Shown piece by piece: positions 51,945-61,570 of a stretch of DNA of 64,000 nt (position 1 is the first letter of the stretch; each line of letters begins with the position of its first letter). The notes beneath the pieces are model-generated. The model had not been told where the DNA came from and did not search any database. It saw only the letters and a list, made by a program, of their open reading frames with translations. A program made the translations under genes and the position numbers. This DNA is from Candidatus Hinthialibacter antarcticus. Its GTDB lineage: Bacteria; Hinthialibacterota; Hinthialibacteria; Hinthialibacterales; Hinthialibacteraceae. The stretch lies in assembly GCA_030765645.1 (NCBI GenBank), contig JAVCCE010000063.1, forward strand, positions 1 to 64,000. Reading direction: 5' to 3'.

Positions 51945-53909
51945 ATGAATCGTAACGGGTTTTATAAAACATACAGTTTTGCCTTTTGTGTTCTATTTTT
52001 TATTTCGTTTGCTTGCGTCCCATTGGTGGTTGGCGGCGAACTTGACGCAACCTACCCGCCTTCGGCGACGCTTGATCAAATTAAAGAAGTTATCAAACAA
52101 GCGCCAAAAGGCCATCCGCGATTGATGATGAACCCAAGCCGTCTTGATGAATTGATCAGACAAAACAAAGACGACCCTCGTTTTCAATCACTGAAATCTC
52201 TCGTGATTCAACACGCCGATCATTGTATCGGCCTACCGCCGGTTGAGCGTGTGCTGCAGGGCCGACGCCTGTTGGGGCAATCGCGCGAATGTTTAAGACG
52301 AACTGTTTTGCTCTCGATGGCGTATCATCTCAGCGGCGATATGAAATATGTCCAGCGATGCGAAAAAGAAATGCTGCAAGCATCGAGTTTTCAAGACTGG
52401 AACCCAAGCCATTTTCTGGACGTTGCGGAAATGACGCTGGCAATGGCGATTGGATACGACTGGTTATACAACCAACTCGAAGACGATACGCGCCAGACGG
52501 TTCGTGAGGCCATCATACAAAAAGGCGCGTCGCTGCCATTTACGACTAAACACAAAGGGTGGGTGAAGTCGACCAATAATTGGGGGCAGGTTTGCCACGG
52601 CGGCTTAACGGCGGGCGCACTCGCTATTTTAGAAGATGAGCCGGAGTTGGCTGCGAAAACAGTGCACAACGCTTTGCAAAACGTGACGAGGTCGGTCGAG
52701 GTTTATGACCCGAAAGGCAGTTATCCCGAAGGCCCGTCGTATTGGTCTTATGGAACCAGTTACAACGTCGTATTGATTGAAGCGTTAGAGAGCGTGTTGG
52801 GTTCAGATTTTGGGCTCAGCAAAGCGCCGGGGTTCATTGAGACGGGACAATATTTAAGCATCGTGACCGGCCCGTCGGGACAAACATTTAACTATTCAGA
52901 CGGGGGATCAAGACGAGGCGCTGAAGCGGCGGTCTTCTGGTTTGCGTCCAAATTTAATCGTCCTGATTGGGCGGTAGGCGAATCTAAACTTTTAGACGAA
53001 TTGATCACTCAATCAAAAAACACCAGCCGGGGAGACCGCTTCTTGCCTTTCACGTTGCTCTGGATGCAAAAGCAACCAAACAACACGTCAATGCAGGCGC
53101 CCTTACACTGGGAAGGCGGCGGGCATGTTCCGGTTACCGTCCATCGTAGTTCCTGGACTGACCCCAACGCCGTGTTTGTCGGAATGAAGGGGGGAGCGCC
53201 AAGCGCGAACCACGGCCAAATGGATATCGGCTCATTCGTGTTAGACGCAGACGGCGTCCGTTGGGCGGTTGATCTTGGCGCCGAGTCTTATCACGGCATT
53301 GAGGCGCGTGGAATGAATTTGTGGGACCGCTCGCAAAATTCTGACCGATGGACAATTTTTCGGCAGCAAAACAAAGGGCACAACACGCTTGTGATTAACG
53401 ATCAATTGCAAGTCGCTAAAAATAGCGGTGACTTCATGCGCTTTTCTGATGCTGCTCAAGCCCCGTTTAGCATTGTTGATCTGAGCAAGGTGTATGAAGC
53501 CCAAGCCCAATCCGTCAAACGCGGCATCGCGATGACTTCATCAAATGAAGTTCTGGTCCAAGATGAACTGACGGGTTTGAAGCCCGGCGCAAGCGTTCGC
53601 TGGGCCATGATTACTCCAGCCAATGTGGTCAAGAAAACAGATGCGGCGCTGGAACTACGGCAAGCGGGCAAATCTTTGACATTGACGAACATGACTTCTG
53701 GAGAACCTGTAGAGTGGCAAATCGTCGATATTTCAAAACCGCCGAATGAATGGGATTCAGCGAATCGCGGCATGACGATGATCGTACTCAATGCACAAGC
53801 GCCTCAAAATGGTAAAGTCAATTTTGCTGTGTTGGCGACGCCAGGTTCTTGTTCTCAATCGGTGAAAGGCTCATTAAAACTGAGTGAATTGAGCGAGTGG
53901 GGAAAGTAA
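51945..53909 (+). CDS. Secreted heparinase II/III-type polysaccharide lyase
   Basis: Secreted lyase of 654 residues. The signal peptide (YSFAFCVLFFISFACVPLVV) precedes an alpha/alpha-toroid domain (about 50-370: HPRLMMNPSRLDELIRQNKDD, YDWLYNQLEDDTRQTVREAI, TNNWGQVCHGGLTAGALAIL, GSYPEGPSYWSYGTSYN). A heparinase II/III-like beta-sandwich follows (from FVGMKGGAPSANHGQMDIGSFVLDADGVRWAVDLG). Asn-Asn-Trp and Tyr-His positions match family active-site regions. Uronate-containing glycans are the likely substrates. ATG 51945 is supported by GGAGGAG 5 nt upstream; the frame from 51858 adds 29 residues without a site. It does not carry the C-terminal tag. Confidence 0.88.
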   Translation: MNRNGFYKTYSFAFCVLFFISFACVPLVVGGELDATYPPSATLDQIKEVIKQAPKGHPRLMMNPSRLDELIRQNKDDPRFQSLKSLVIQHADHCIGLPPVERVLQGRRLLGQSRECLRRTVLLSMAYHLSGDMKYVQRCEKEMLQASSFQDWNPSHFLDVAEMTLAMAIGYDWLYNQLEDDTRQTVREAIIQKGASLPFTTKHKGWVKSTNNWGQVCHGGLTAGALAILEDEPELAAKTVHNALQNVTRSVEVYDPKGSYPEGPSYWSYGTSYNVVLIEALESVLGSDFGLSKAPGFIETGQYLSIVTGPSGQTFNYSDGGSRRGAEAAVFWFASKFNRPDWAVGESKLLDELITQSKNTSRGDRFLPFTLLWMQKQPNNTSMQAPLHWEGGGHVPVTVHRSSWTDPNAVFVGMKGGAPSANHGQMDIGSFVLDADGVRWAVDLGAESYHGIEARGMNLWDRSQNSDRWTIFRQQNKGHNTLVINDQLQVAKNSGDFMRFSDAAQAPFSIVDLSKVYEAQAQSVKRGIAMTSSNEVLVQDELTGLKPGASVRWAMITPANVVKKTDAALELRQAGKSLTLTNMTSGEPVEWQIVDISKPPNEWDSANRGMTMIVLNAQAPQNGKVNFAVLATPGSCSQSVKGSLKLSELSEWGK

Positions 53910-54013
53910 CGGATTCGTAATAAAGTAATATTTAAGATTGCCGTTTATTTTAGAGGCGGTAGAATGGAGGTAGATTGTTTTTTTTGATGCTTTGATTGAT
54001 TTGGAAATGTGGG

Positions 54014-57000
54014 ATGAAACAACGGCGATTTGATAACTATACATTTATTGTATGCGCCGCCCTTTTTGCGTTTTTTTGTATTGCGCAATTGGATGCGGCG
54101 GCGCAAATACCGTTGCCTACATTTTCGCCGACGAAATTGCCTGGAATCTTTCCGTCCTCTACGCCGACGCCGGTTGTGATTATTACTTATGATTATTCGG
54201 CGCCGGTGTTACAACTCGGCGCTTCGGTCATCAGCGCTTCTCCCGCAACAGACGCCGTGCTTCCTGTAACAATGATTATTGAGCGCACCAGCACTACGAC
54301 TCCAACGGATGTGAACGTTCAGTTTAATTTACATGGCAGCGATGGCGCCATAGACGCCAGTTGGACCGAGACCATTACTGCTGCGCAACTGGCAGATATA
54401 AGTAACGTAATTTCGCTTCAATTATCGCTATCTTCTTTTACGCCGCTGGATGTTGATACCTACACTCTGGTCGCCCAAATTGACCCGATGGGGATTTTGC
54501 CGGAGATAAACCGCAGCAATAACATGATCGGGTCTGCGGCCCAGGGTTTGCTGCAAACGACCGGCGTATTGTGGTTTGATGGAATCGAGACAACTCTACT
54601 GCGTTCGGCGATCTCAAGCGTATCGCCATTGCGCATCATTGGGCGGACTTCGTATTTCGGCGTTCCGGCGGTTTTCACAAATCTAGAGGTTCACCGTGAT
54701 CCTGGCACGTTAGATTTAACCGTTATAAGCGGAACCGCAACCTTCTCCAACAGGTCGAACCATCAACGCGACGGCTGGACGTATGACCTCAAAAGCGGAA
54801 TATTGAATTCCAGCGGCGCGTCTGCCGACGCCTATGTCTATCTACCGCAAACCATCAGCCATCGGCTGGGGTCTTCTAGCGGGACAACCTATCGCACTGT
54901 CCCAATATCTCTGGGGCGCCAGTCGCTCGACTCAGTCATCAAACTCGCCAGTTCATCTATCGCGATGACCGATTCGATCTCGCTTTATATTGAAGGGCTG
55001 CCGTTTTATGTCGCGGATAGTACGTTTGCGTTTGAACCAGCCAATGGATTGGTGCTATCCGCCGCAAAATCAGAATACATTCACGCAGCGCGTTTTCGCG
55101 TCGCGCCCGGCGAACGCGCAAGCAACGATGGATTGTTTAATAATAATTTAAAATCGCTGGGAACCGCGACCGTCACGCCCGAGGGTTTGCAGGGAGGGTT
55201 TGGCGGTTCTGCGCGGAGTTACATGCCCGCATTCCCGCTTGCATCAACCGTTGCACATGGAAGCACTCATGTGGAAATTTCCAATTCTGTGATCAATGGC
55301 GCAAGCAGCTATGTTGATACTCTCGAAGTTGAAATAACCGTTGAGACGCAAGGATGCGACCCGGCGGCTGACAGTACGCTCACGTTTGCGATTAATGGTT
55401 CGCCAGCGATTTCGGGCGACGGGTCAGTTGCTCACTATGGGGCGTTATCGAGCGCGTATCCACTGGCGTTTAATACTTATACAGGCGACGCGGTCAGCAA
55501 TGCGGCCTGGTATCAACCTGGCTTTCAACTGCGGGCTGATGCGCCGCCGGCGTCGTTGCATAAGGTTGGCCAATATTTATTGGCTGGGCGGTCGGCTTCG
55601 TCAGAGCGGTTGTATTACAAAGATTCAAGCGAGTTCAACGCGGGCGACGGATATTATGCGGGCGTGAATCTGATGCCGGGCGATTTGAATACGCTCAACG
55701 CGACCGCGCAAATCGCCAGCGATTCGCTTGACCTGATTTTGAACGAAGGCAGCAAACTCTATATTCGACGCGGCGGCTTCAGCGGGACATTCGACGCAGA
55801 CCTGAGTGGCGATGGCAGCCTGGAAATCTATCCTGACGCGGCCTGCCCCGGCGACGGCGGTTATGACATTACGCTGACTTCATTTGGGCAGGCGTACATC
55901 GACAATGACTCTGAAGGGTACGATACGAAAATCGCCGGGCAAGTCGATTTGCCTTATCCGTCGTTGATTGATATTCCCTTTGAAGACATGACCATCAATT
56001 CGTGCGGCAACTTCACCGAAGGCAAGATTCCCGAAGACGAACAGAACCAAGTGAGAACGCTGGCGTATTGGCTGGCTGACCTGACTCTCTCAACGCTTTC
56101 GTTTGAACTCAAAGACGGCGCCGCCAGTGACGACGAACGCACGTTGTGGACTTCGAGCGTCAATGACGTTGACGGGCTGGATGTCGAGCCGCTGATGCAG
56201 ATCAACTTCCTGCCCTGCGGCACGATTGGCGATTCAAACGTCGCCGAGCCTGTACAGACGGCGTTGGATGGATACGAAACCACCGTCGAGACGCTTTATC
56301 TCACGGCATGGGACGGCGGCGCTTCCGCCAATGGTTTCTATTCGCTGGTTACGTCGTTGGACGTTCCGTTCTTTGATCCACCGCGCGTTCATAGTCAGAT
56401 TCGCCCGTCATCACATCGGCTTGCAACCGGCTCGCCCTGGGATGATGACGATTCGGCTGACGCTGACGCCGACGGTTGGCCCGACGGCTATTCGCCCAGC
56501 GGAAGCAGCCTCAGCGAGCAGTTCGTCAATTACGCCAACGAGCGACTGATTACAATGGAGACGCAACTGGGCGGCGTGATTAACCTTGGCTACGAAGTGA
56601 AATACGACCCCGGCGCGACCACGTTTGAATCGAGCGAGCCGCTTGAGCAAGACCTGATTATTCTTGATATGAATTCGCACGTCGATTACATCAATCAGGA
56701 GCGCGCCAAATTATTGTTCGGGCTTAGCATCGACGGCTTTGACGGACTCAATTTCTCCAGCGCGACGGACTCGTTCGGCGATGCGGTTCAAGAAAAATTC
56801 TTCGACGCCGTCCGCGACAAACTGGACGAACTGGATGATGAATTAACGGGCGACTTGTCGAACGTCTTGCGTCCATTGCTATATGATTTGATTCAGCCGC
56901 ATGTCGATACTGCGGTCGGTTCCATTCAAGATTTAATCGAAGACTTGCCCGTCGATGAAGCCGAAGCGCTGCTTGACGCCGACGTTCCATCTGAACTGAC

Positions 57001-58579
57001 TGTCATGTTGAGCGACATTGACTTGGTTTCGCAATTCGCGACGGCGGGAGACATTCGCGACGAGATTGTCGCCAAGATCGACGTTGTGATTGAAACATTA
57101 GAAACCGTCAGCGATAACATGAACCTCAGCGTTGACGACATTGAAGGCATGGCGGGCGATCTGGTAGACGTAGCGTTGATCGCGCTTTCGCTCACCAGCG
57201 ATATCGACGTTGATCAGGTGTTGGGCGACGTAGAAGCCTTACAGCAAGAACTGACCGCGCCGCTGGATGAAGTCATCGACGCGCTCAATCAAGCGAAGTC
57301 GGTGTTGCAAGACCCGCTGACCTTTGATTTGATTTTCACAACCCCGCGCATCAGCGGCGTGATCGCTGATATTCAATCGGAACTGGAAACCTATTTTGAC
57401 GCGCTCTCGATAGAGCAAGTACAAACGCTCGATTCCGGCGACCTGACCAACATGATCCTGGACGCGATCTTTAATAGCCAGATGTTCCAGGAAGCCAATC
57501 AGGAAGTCGCGAACTGGCTGATGCCGATTAAAGAAATGTTGTACGAACAGGCGATTGCTCTGTTGGATGAATTGAACCGCGTGGTGACCGACTTCATCGA
57601 AGAAAGCGCAGGTTCGCTGCTGGAAGGCGTCGATGGCGCATTCAAGGATGTGAGTGGATTCAAAGGCGCGGACATGCAAGGGTACGCCGTTATCGCGGGC
57701 GACAATCTCGAAACGCTGCATATCGACGCTTCGCTGGAACTTGAAGTTCCTGATGCGATGACCTTCAGCGGATACATTGATATCACTCGCTATGAAGTGG
57801 AGAACTCCGGCAAGACTTGTTTCGACAATCTCGACGCAGAAGCCGCGCTTGATATTAGAATCGGCGCCAATGATATTGATCTCTCATGGACGGGCGCCGA
57901 TCTGAGCGCTGACATTGAATTCGCCATGATGCTCGCTGACGCCAAACTGGTGAACGTGGGCGGCAGCATCGTCACCGAAGGCACGATTGATTTTGAAACC
58001 GTCAGTTTCAGCGACCTGGGTTTCGGCTTGGCGGTTGGTCAAGTCGAAAACTATCTCTGGGCGAAAGGCTCAGGGCGGTTTAATACATACGAAATCGAAG
58101 GCGGAATTTTTCTGGGAACCTCTTGTTCGCTGGAACCGCTTGAAATCTTAGACCCCGAAGTCGCATCGCTACTCACCATCGACGAAATGCGCGGCGTGTT
58201 CGCCAAGTTCGGCGCGTCGTTCCCCATTTATAACTACGGCTGCGTGTTGCGCATCGCCGCCGAGGCGGAAATCGCGGCGTGGTACTTCGCCGAAGGCCCC
58301 ACTTACGGCGGAAAACTGGTTGCGGGCGCCTACGGCGAAGGGCTGTGCGTGGTGTCGGTCAAAGGCGAAGTGACGCTGATCGGCGGGCGCGAAGGCTCAA
58401 ACTACTACTTCAACGGTCATGCTTGGGTGGCGGGCGGAATCGGCGACTGCGAACCGGAAGACTGGGACACGCTCAACGACGCCTACAGCGACAAGTGGTG
58501 CTACGCCTGCGGCGCTAGCGTAGACCTGACCTACAAGCAAGAACAATGGGATGTTGAATATGACGCTGGCTGCAATTAA
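54014..58579 (+). CDS. Giant secreted protein (1521 residues), first gene of a three-gene cluster
   Basis: I do not recognise the protein as a whole. A signal peptide (TFIVCAALFAFFCIAQLDAAA) precedes a CARDB-like Ig fold (about 60-170, ending DVDTYTLVAQIDPMGILPEINRSNN). A very long beta-rich part follows (about 180-870), including an Asp-rich, calcium-loop-like stretch DDDDSADADADGWPDG. Residues about 900-1260 are helical and acidic (LTGDLSNVLRPLLYDLIQ, ALQQELTAPLDEVIDALNQAK), an unusual filament-like segment. The last 270 residues are beta-rich with Cys pairs (CYACGAS, ending AGCN). It starts at ATG 54014 and ends 20 nt inside the next gene. Structural surface role is inferred. Confidence 0.75.
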   Translation: MKQRRFDNYTFIVCAALFAFFCIAQLDAAAQIPLPTFSPTKLPGIFPSSTPTPVVIITYDYSAPVLQLGASVISASPATDAVLPVTMIIERTSTTTPTDVNVQFNLHGSDGAIDASWTETITAAQLADISNVISLQLSLSSFTPLDVDTYTLVAQIDPMGILPEINRSNNMIGSAAQGLLQTTGVLWFDGIETTLLRSAISSVSPLRIIGRTSYFGVPAVFTNLEVHRDPGTLDLTVISGTATFSNRSNHQRDGWTYDLKSGILNSSGASADAYVYLPQTISHRLGSSSGTTYRTVPISLGRQSLDSVIKLASSSIAMTDSISLYIEGLPFYVADSTFAFEPANGLVLSAAKSEYIHAARFRVAPGERASNDGLFNNNLKSLGTATVTPEGLQGGFGGSARSYMPAFPLASTVAHGSTHVEISNSVINGASSYVDTLEVEITVETQGCDPAADSTLTFAINGSPAISGDGSVAHYGALSSAYPLAFNTYTGDAVSNAAWYQPGFQLRADAPPASLHKVGQYLLAGRSASSERLYYKDSSEFNAGDGYYAGVNLMPGDLNTLNATAQIASDSLDLILNEGSKLYIRRGGFSGTFDADLSGDGSLEIYPDAACPGDGGYDITLTSFGQAYIDNDSEGYDTKIAGQVDLPYPSLIDIPFEDMTINSCGNFTEGKIPEDEQNQVRTLAYWLADLTLSTLSFELKDGAASDDERTLWTSSVNDVDGLDVEPLMQINFLPCGTIGDSNVAEPVQTALDGYETTVETLYLTAWDGGASANGFYSLVTSLDVPFFDPPRVHSQIRPSSHRLATGSPWDDDDSADADADGWPDGYSPSGSSLSEQFVNYANERLITMETQLGGVINLGYEVKYDPGATTFESSEPLEQDLIILDMNSHVDYINQERAKLLFGLSIDGFDGLNFSSATDSFGDAVQEKFFDAVRDKLDELDDELTGDLSNVLRPLLYDLIQPHVDTAVGSIQDLIEDLPVDEAEALLDADVPSELTVMLSDIDLVSQFATAGDIRDEIVAKIDVVIETLETVSDNMNLSVDDIEGMAGDLVDVALIALSLTSDIDVDQVLGDVEALQQELTAPLDEVIDALNQAKSVLQDPLTFDLIFTTPRISGVIADIQSELETYFDALSIEQVQTLDSGDLTNMILDAIFNSQMFQEANQEVANWLMPIKEMLYEQAIALLDELNRVVTDFIEESAGSLLEGVDGAFKDVSGFKGADMQGYAVIAGDNLETLHIDASLELEVPDAMTFSGYIDITRYEVENSGKTCFDNLDAEAALDIRIGANDIDLSWTGADLSADIEFAMMLADAKLVNVGGSIVTEGTIDFETVSFSDLGFGLAVGQVENYLWAKGSGRFNTYEIEGGIFLGTSCSLEPLEILDPEVASLLTIDEMRGVFAKFGASFPIYNYGCVLRIAAEAEIAAWYFAEGPTYGGKLVAGAYGEGLCVVSVKGEVTLIGGREGSNYYFNGHAWVAGGIGDCEPEDWDTLNDAYSDKWCYACGASVDLTYKQEQWDVEYDAGCN

Positions 58580-61556
58580 ACGCACCCTACTCTTCGCGCT
58601 GGCGGCGCTGCTGATCGCGCCGCACTGTGCGTCCGCGCAATCTGCGGTTGACCGCGGCGGGCCCGTCTTTTTTGCGGGGCTGGTCGGTCAAGGCTCGTCT
58701 CCACGCGCGAAGGTGTTGCTGCGCTGGTATTCGGTGGATGACGTGATTCTGTTCCAGACCTTTTCGGTTTACCGGAAACCAGGCGGGACGGCGTCCACTA
58801 ATCCGTTCGTCAAAATTACGGAGACGCAGAAGTTGCGCAACGTCTCGTTGATCCGCAGCATCTTCGAGCGCCCCGGCGAAGATGAAATCTATGCGGATAT
58901 TCTCGACCAGCTGCAAGCGACCAGCGACGGCGTGGTGGATCCAAGCAACTATGTATACCGCTTGTTGGAAATTCTCGACGGAGGCGGTGACTGCGATTCG
59001 TGCGGGCCGCGCGCAAAATTGCTGACGCATTCCAACTACGGCGTCGCCATTGTTGAGGGGCTGGGCTATCTCGACCGGGTCGCGTCCGGGACGTATACCT
59101 ACGAGTTGCGTACTGGCGCCGCGCCCGGCGCTGACGATATCATCATCGGGCGCATCACCATTGACGCCAGCGCTGCGACAAAACTTCCAGCGCCGTTGAA
59201 GCCCGAAGAGGTGGAAATCGGCGGTATTCGCGGCGACCGCAAAGTCTTCTTACAGTGGGACCGTTCTGCGGATTTGATGAAATCTGTCCCGCTGAACTTT
59301 GGCTTCAACGTCTATCGTCTTAATCGCCATCTCAATTCAGGCGATACGTTTGATCTGCTCTACAACGCAGGTTCGCTAGAAAAGATTAACCGATTACCGT
59401 TGGTCTTGAATAACGCGACCAGCGGCGACCGCAGCGCTGACGAACAATATGATTTTGTCGATGACAACCTCTCGTTCGACAAAGCCGGGCGGTTGGGAAC
59501 GCCGTTCACCGTGGGCGATGAGTTGACCTATTGGGTCGCGGTGCGCGATTTGCTCGGTCAAAACGGCGACGCCAGCGATCCCATCGAAATCACCGTCGAA
59601 GACCGCAAGGCGCCGACGGTTCCAAAGGGGCTAACAACCATTGAAGACCGCGTCGATTCCAGCCGCCGCATCACTCTTGAATGGAACTCAAACCATGACG
59701 GCGACACGGTCGCGTATGAGATTTTCCGCTACAAATATTATCATCACGTCGGGCGCATTGGCGCACCGTTTGAAGATGACGCTGAACTCACATACACCGT
59801 GACTGAGGGGCTGGTGACTGCGGTTCCAGAAGCCGCCGCTTTTAAAACGAATTATCGCGACGGCGACATTGTTCTGCCTGACGACGAAGGCCGCGCCTAT
59901 TGGTATTGCGTACGCGCACTCGACGCGGCGGGCAATGCCAGCGGGTTGTCGCAGCCCGCGCGCGGCGTGTTGTTTGACCGCGAAGCCCCCGCGCCGCCCA
60001 CCAGCATTAAAATTTGCACGACCCGCTATGAATGCGACGTGCAGTTTCAAAAAATTGGCGAGACGCCTAACGCGAAACAGGGAACCATCGTTGGTTTTAA
60101 TCTTGATTCCAAAAGCGACGCAATCACAGCGGTTCGCTTGGTTCGGGTTGAACGTGAGCGAAGAAAAATCCTTTACTCGGGTCGTGTGGTTGCCGGCGAA
60201 ACGGTTTCAGTGTCGGACGTGTTCCGTGAACATAACGAAGGCGTCAGCGATGATATTACTTATGAAATCTGGGCGCGAACGAAGTTAGGCGACTGGTGCG
60301 GACCGCATGAACTGCCTGCGCCATTCATGACCCAACTCATACAAACGGGAGACGCGAATGTTGATTATCGCGTTGTGATTGACGCCGTTCCCGCATTGAT
60401 CTGTGAAGATGGGTTGGAGCCCGGGCGCGTCCCGCATGACCCGCGCGCCAATGTGGGCGAGTCGAATGTCGAAGTGGTGGTCACACTGTCGGGCGATGAC
60501 GTTGGCGCGGTGTTGTATCGCGCAGAAGACTGCACCGACTTCAGGCGCGTAACCGAAGCCCGCGACGAAAGCGGCGTTTCATCGGTGACCCTAGTGGACG
60601 ATTTGCGTCCCGGCTCGACTTCAATTATTTGCTACGGCGTCCGCACCTATGATGAAAACCACAACCTCAGCGGCATGACCTATCTCGAATCGCACGTTGC
60701 GTTCGCCGGGACGGAAAGCGTCGAACCGATGATCGAGACCATTACCGCGTTGGGTTCTTTCACTGCGCCGGAGTTGCGCATCCGCTGGTTTGGCGCCTAT
60801 GACGGCGCGGCGGGCTATCAGATCGAAGCGGTTACGGGTTTGATCGCGAAAGCGAACGCCTTCAGCGGTACCAGTTTCTCTGGGCTAACTGAGAATGATC
60901 CCGTTTCGACAGTATATCCGGTCGATGATCTTTCGTATGACGATTCAACCGGGTTATGGTCGTTGCGTATTACGTCGCTCGATCACAACGGCGCCGTTCC
61001 ATTAAAAACGAATATCGCGTATCGCTTCCGCGTTGATGCCGTCGATGTATTAGGCAACGCGACGGAAGGCGGCAACACCAAGCGTTTCGTTTGGAGCGAC
61101 CAACCCGATATCGCAGAAACGCTCGACTGGCCGCTGCGCGTGTTCCCTGATGAGGGCGCGGCGCTGCCTGCGTTCAATAATATTCCCGACTCAGATTTTG
61201 TGCAGCGCGGACTGGCGGTTCAGATCAGCGATCCTGATCATTCCGTCAATGATGAAGTAAACCCACTTGAAATATTGGTTGTCGATACGCCGTTCATCGT
61301 TTATCGGCGCCGCGTTGATTTGCCCAATCAACCCTATATTCAAATCGGGCCGTTGATTGAGAAGATCAATACGGATTCGTCGGGCGAGGCGCTCGATCCG
61401 TTCATTCGCGACTATAGCGTTAAAGCGTTTTATATGGACTATGTCGGCCTGGTGAAAAACGCTGCTTATCAATACGTCGTGGTAGAACTCGATGAAAGCG
61501 GCGAACTCGAAACCATTCATTCACCGACCAGCCCGGTGAAAGTGAATTTTGATTGA
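58560..61556 (+). CDS. Secreted multi-FN3-type protein (998 residues), second gene of the cluster
   Basis: Secreted protein. Signal peptide KRTLLFALAALLIAPHCASA. The chain is a series of fibronectin-III-like beta-sandwich domains about 90-110 residues long; recognisable starts are KVLLRWYSVDDVILFQTFSVYRK, KVFLQWDRSADLM, APTVPKGLTTIEDRVDSSRRITLEWN, and LRIRWFGAYDGAAGYQIEAV. Repeated phrases of the type YVYRLLEILD and YWYCVRALDAAGNASGLS close individual domains. No catalytic domain was seen. It overlaps the 1521-residue gene by 20 nt, so translation is probably coupled; start at 58551 would add three residues. A cell-surface scaffold or carbohydrate-binding role is inferred. Confidence 0.8.
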   Translation: MTLAAIKRTLLFALAALLIAPHCASAQSAVDRGGPVFFAGLVGQGSSPRAKVLLRWYSVDDVILFQTFSVYRKPGGTASTNPFVKITETQKLRNVSLIRSIFERPGEDEIYADILDQLQATSDGVVDPSNYVYRLLEILDGGGDCDSCGPRAKLLTHSNYGVAIVEGLGYLDRVASGTYTYELRTGAAPGADDIIIGRITIDASAATKLPAPLKPEEVEIGGIRGDRKVFLQWDRSADLMKSVPLNFGFNVYRLNRHLNSGDTFDLLYNAGSLEKINRLPLVLNNATSGDRSADEQYDFVDDNLSFDKAGRLGTPFTVGDELTYWVAVRDLLGQNGDASDPIEITVEDRKAPTVPKGLTTIEDRVDSSRRITLEWNSNHDGDTVAYEIFRYKYYHHVGRIGAPFEDDAELTYTVTEGLVTAVPEAAAFKTNYRDGDIVLPDDEGRAYWYCVRALDAAGNASGLSQPARGVLFDREAPAPPTSIKICTTRYECDVQFQKIGETPNAKQGTIVGFNLDSKSDAITAVRLVRVERERRKILYSGRVVAGETVSVSDVFREHNEGVSDDITYEIWARTKLGDWCGPHELPAPFMTQLIQTGDANVDYRVVIDAVPALICEDGLEPGRVPHDPRANVGESNVEVVVTLSGDDVGAVLYRAEDCTDFRRVTEARDESGVSSVTLVDDLRPGSTSIICYGVRTYDENHNLSGMTYLESHVAFAGTESVEPMIETITALGSFTAPELRIRWFGAYDGAAGYQIEAVTGLIAKANAFSGTSFSGLTENDPVSTVYPVDDLSYDDSTGLWSLRITSLDHNGAVPLKTNIAYRFRVDAVDVLGNATEGGNTKRFVWSDQPDIAETLDWPLRVFPDEGAALPAFNNIPDSDFVQRGLAVQISDPDHSVNDEVNPLEILVVDTPFIVYRRRVDLPNQPYIQIGPLIEKINTDSSGEALDPFIRDYSVKAFYMDYVGLVKNAAYQYVVVELDESGELETIHSPTSPVKVNFD

Positions 61557-61570
61557 TGCGGAGATGTAGG

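Noticed and set aside
57239-57721. Antisense frame of 160 codons inside the 1521-residue gene
   Set aside because: It is a shadow of a high-GC third-position pattern in the sense gene; no ribosome site or family match.
58587-59030. Antisense frame of 147 codons inside the FN3-type gene
   Set aside because: Basic, Arg-rich translation typical of an antisense shadow; the sense gene has clear domain repeats.
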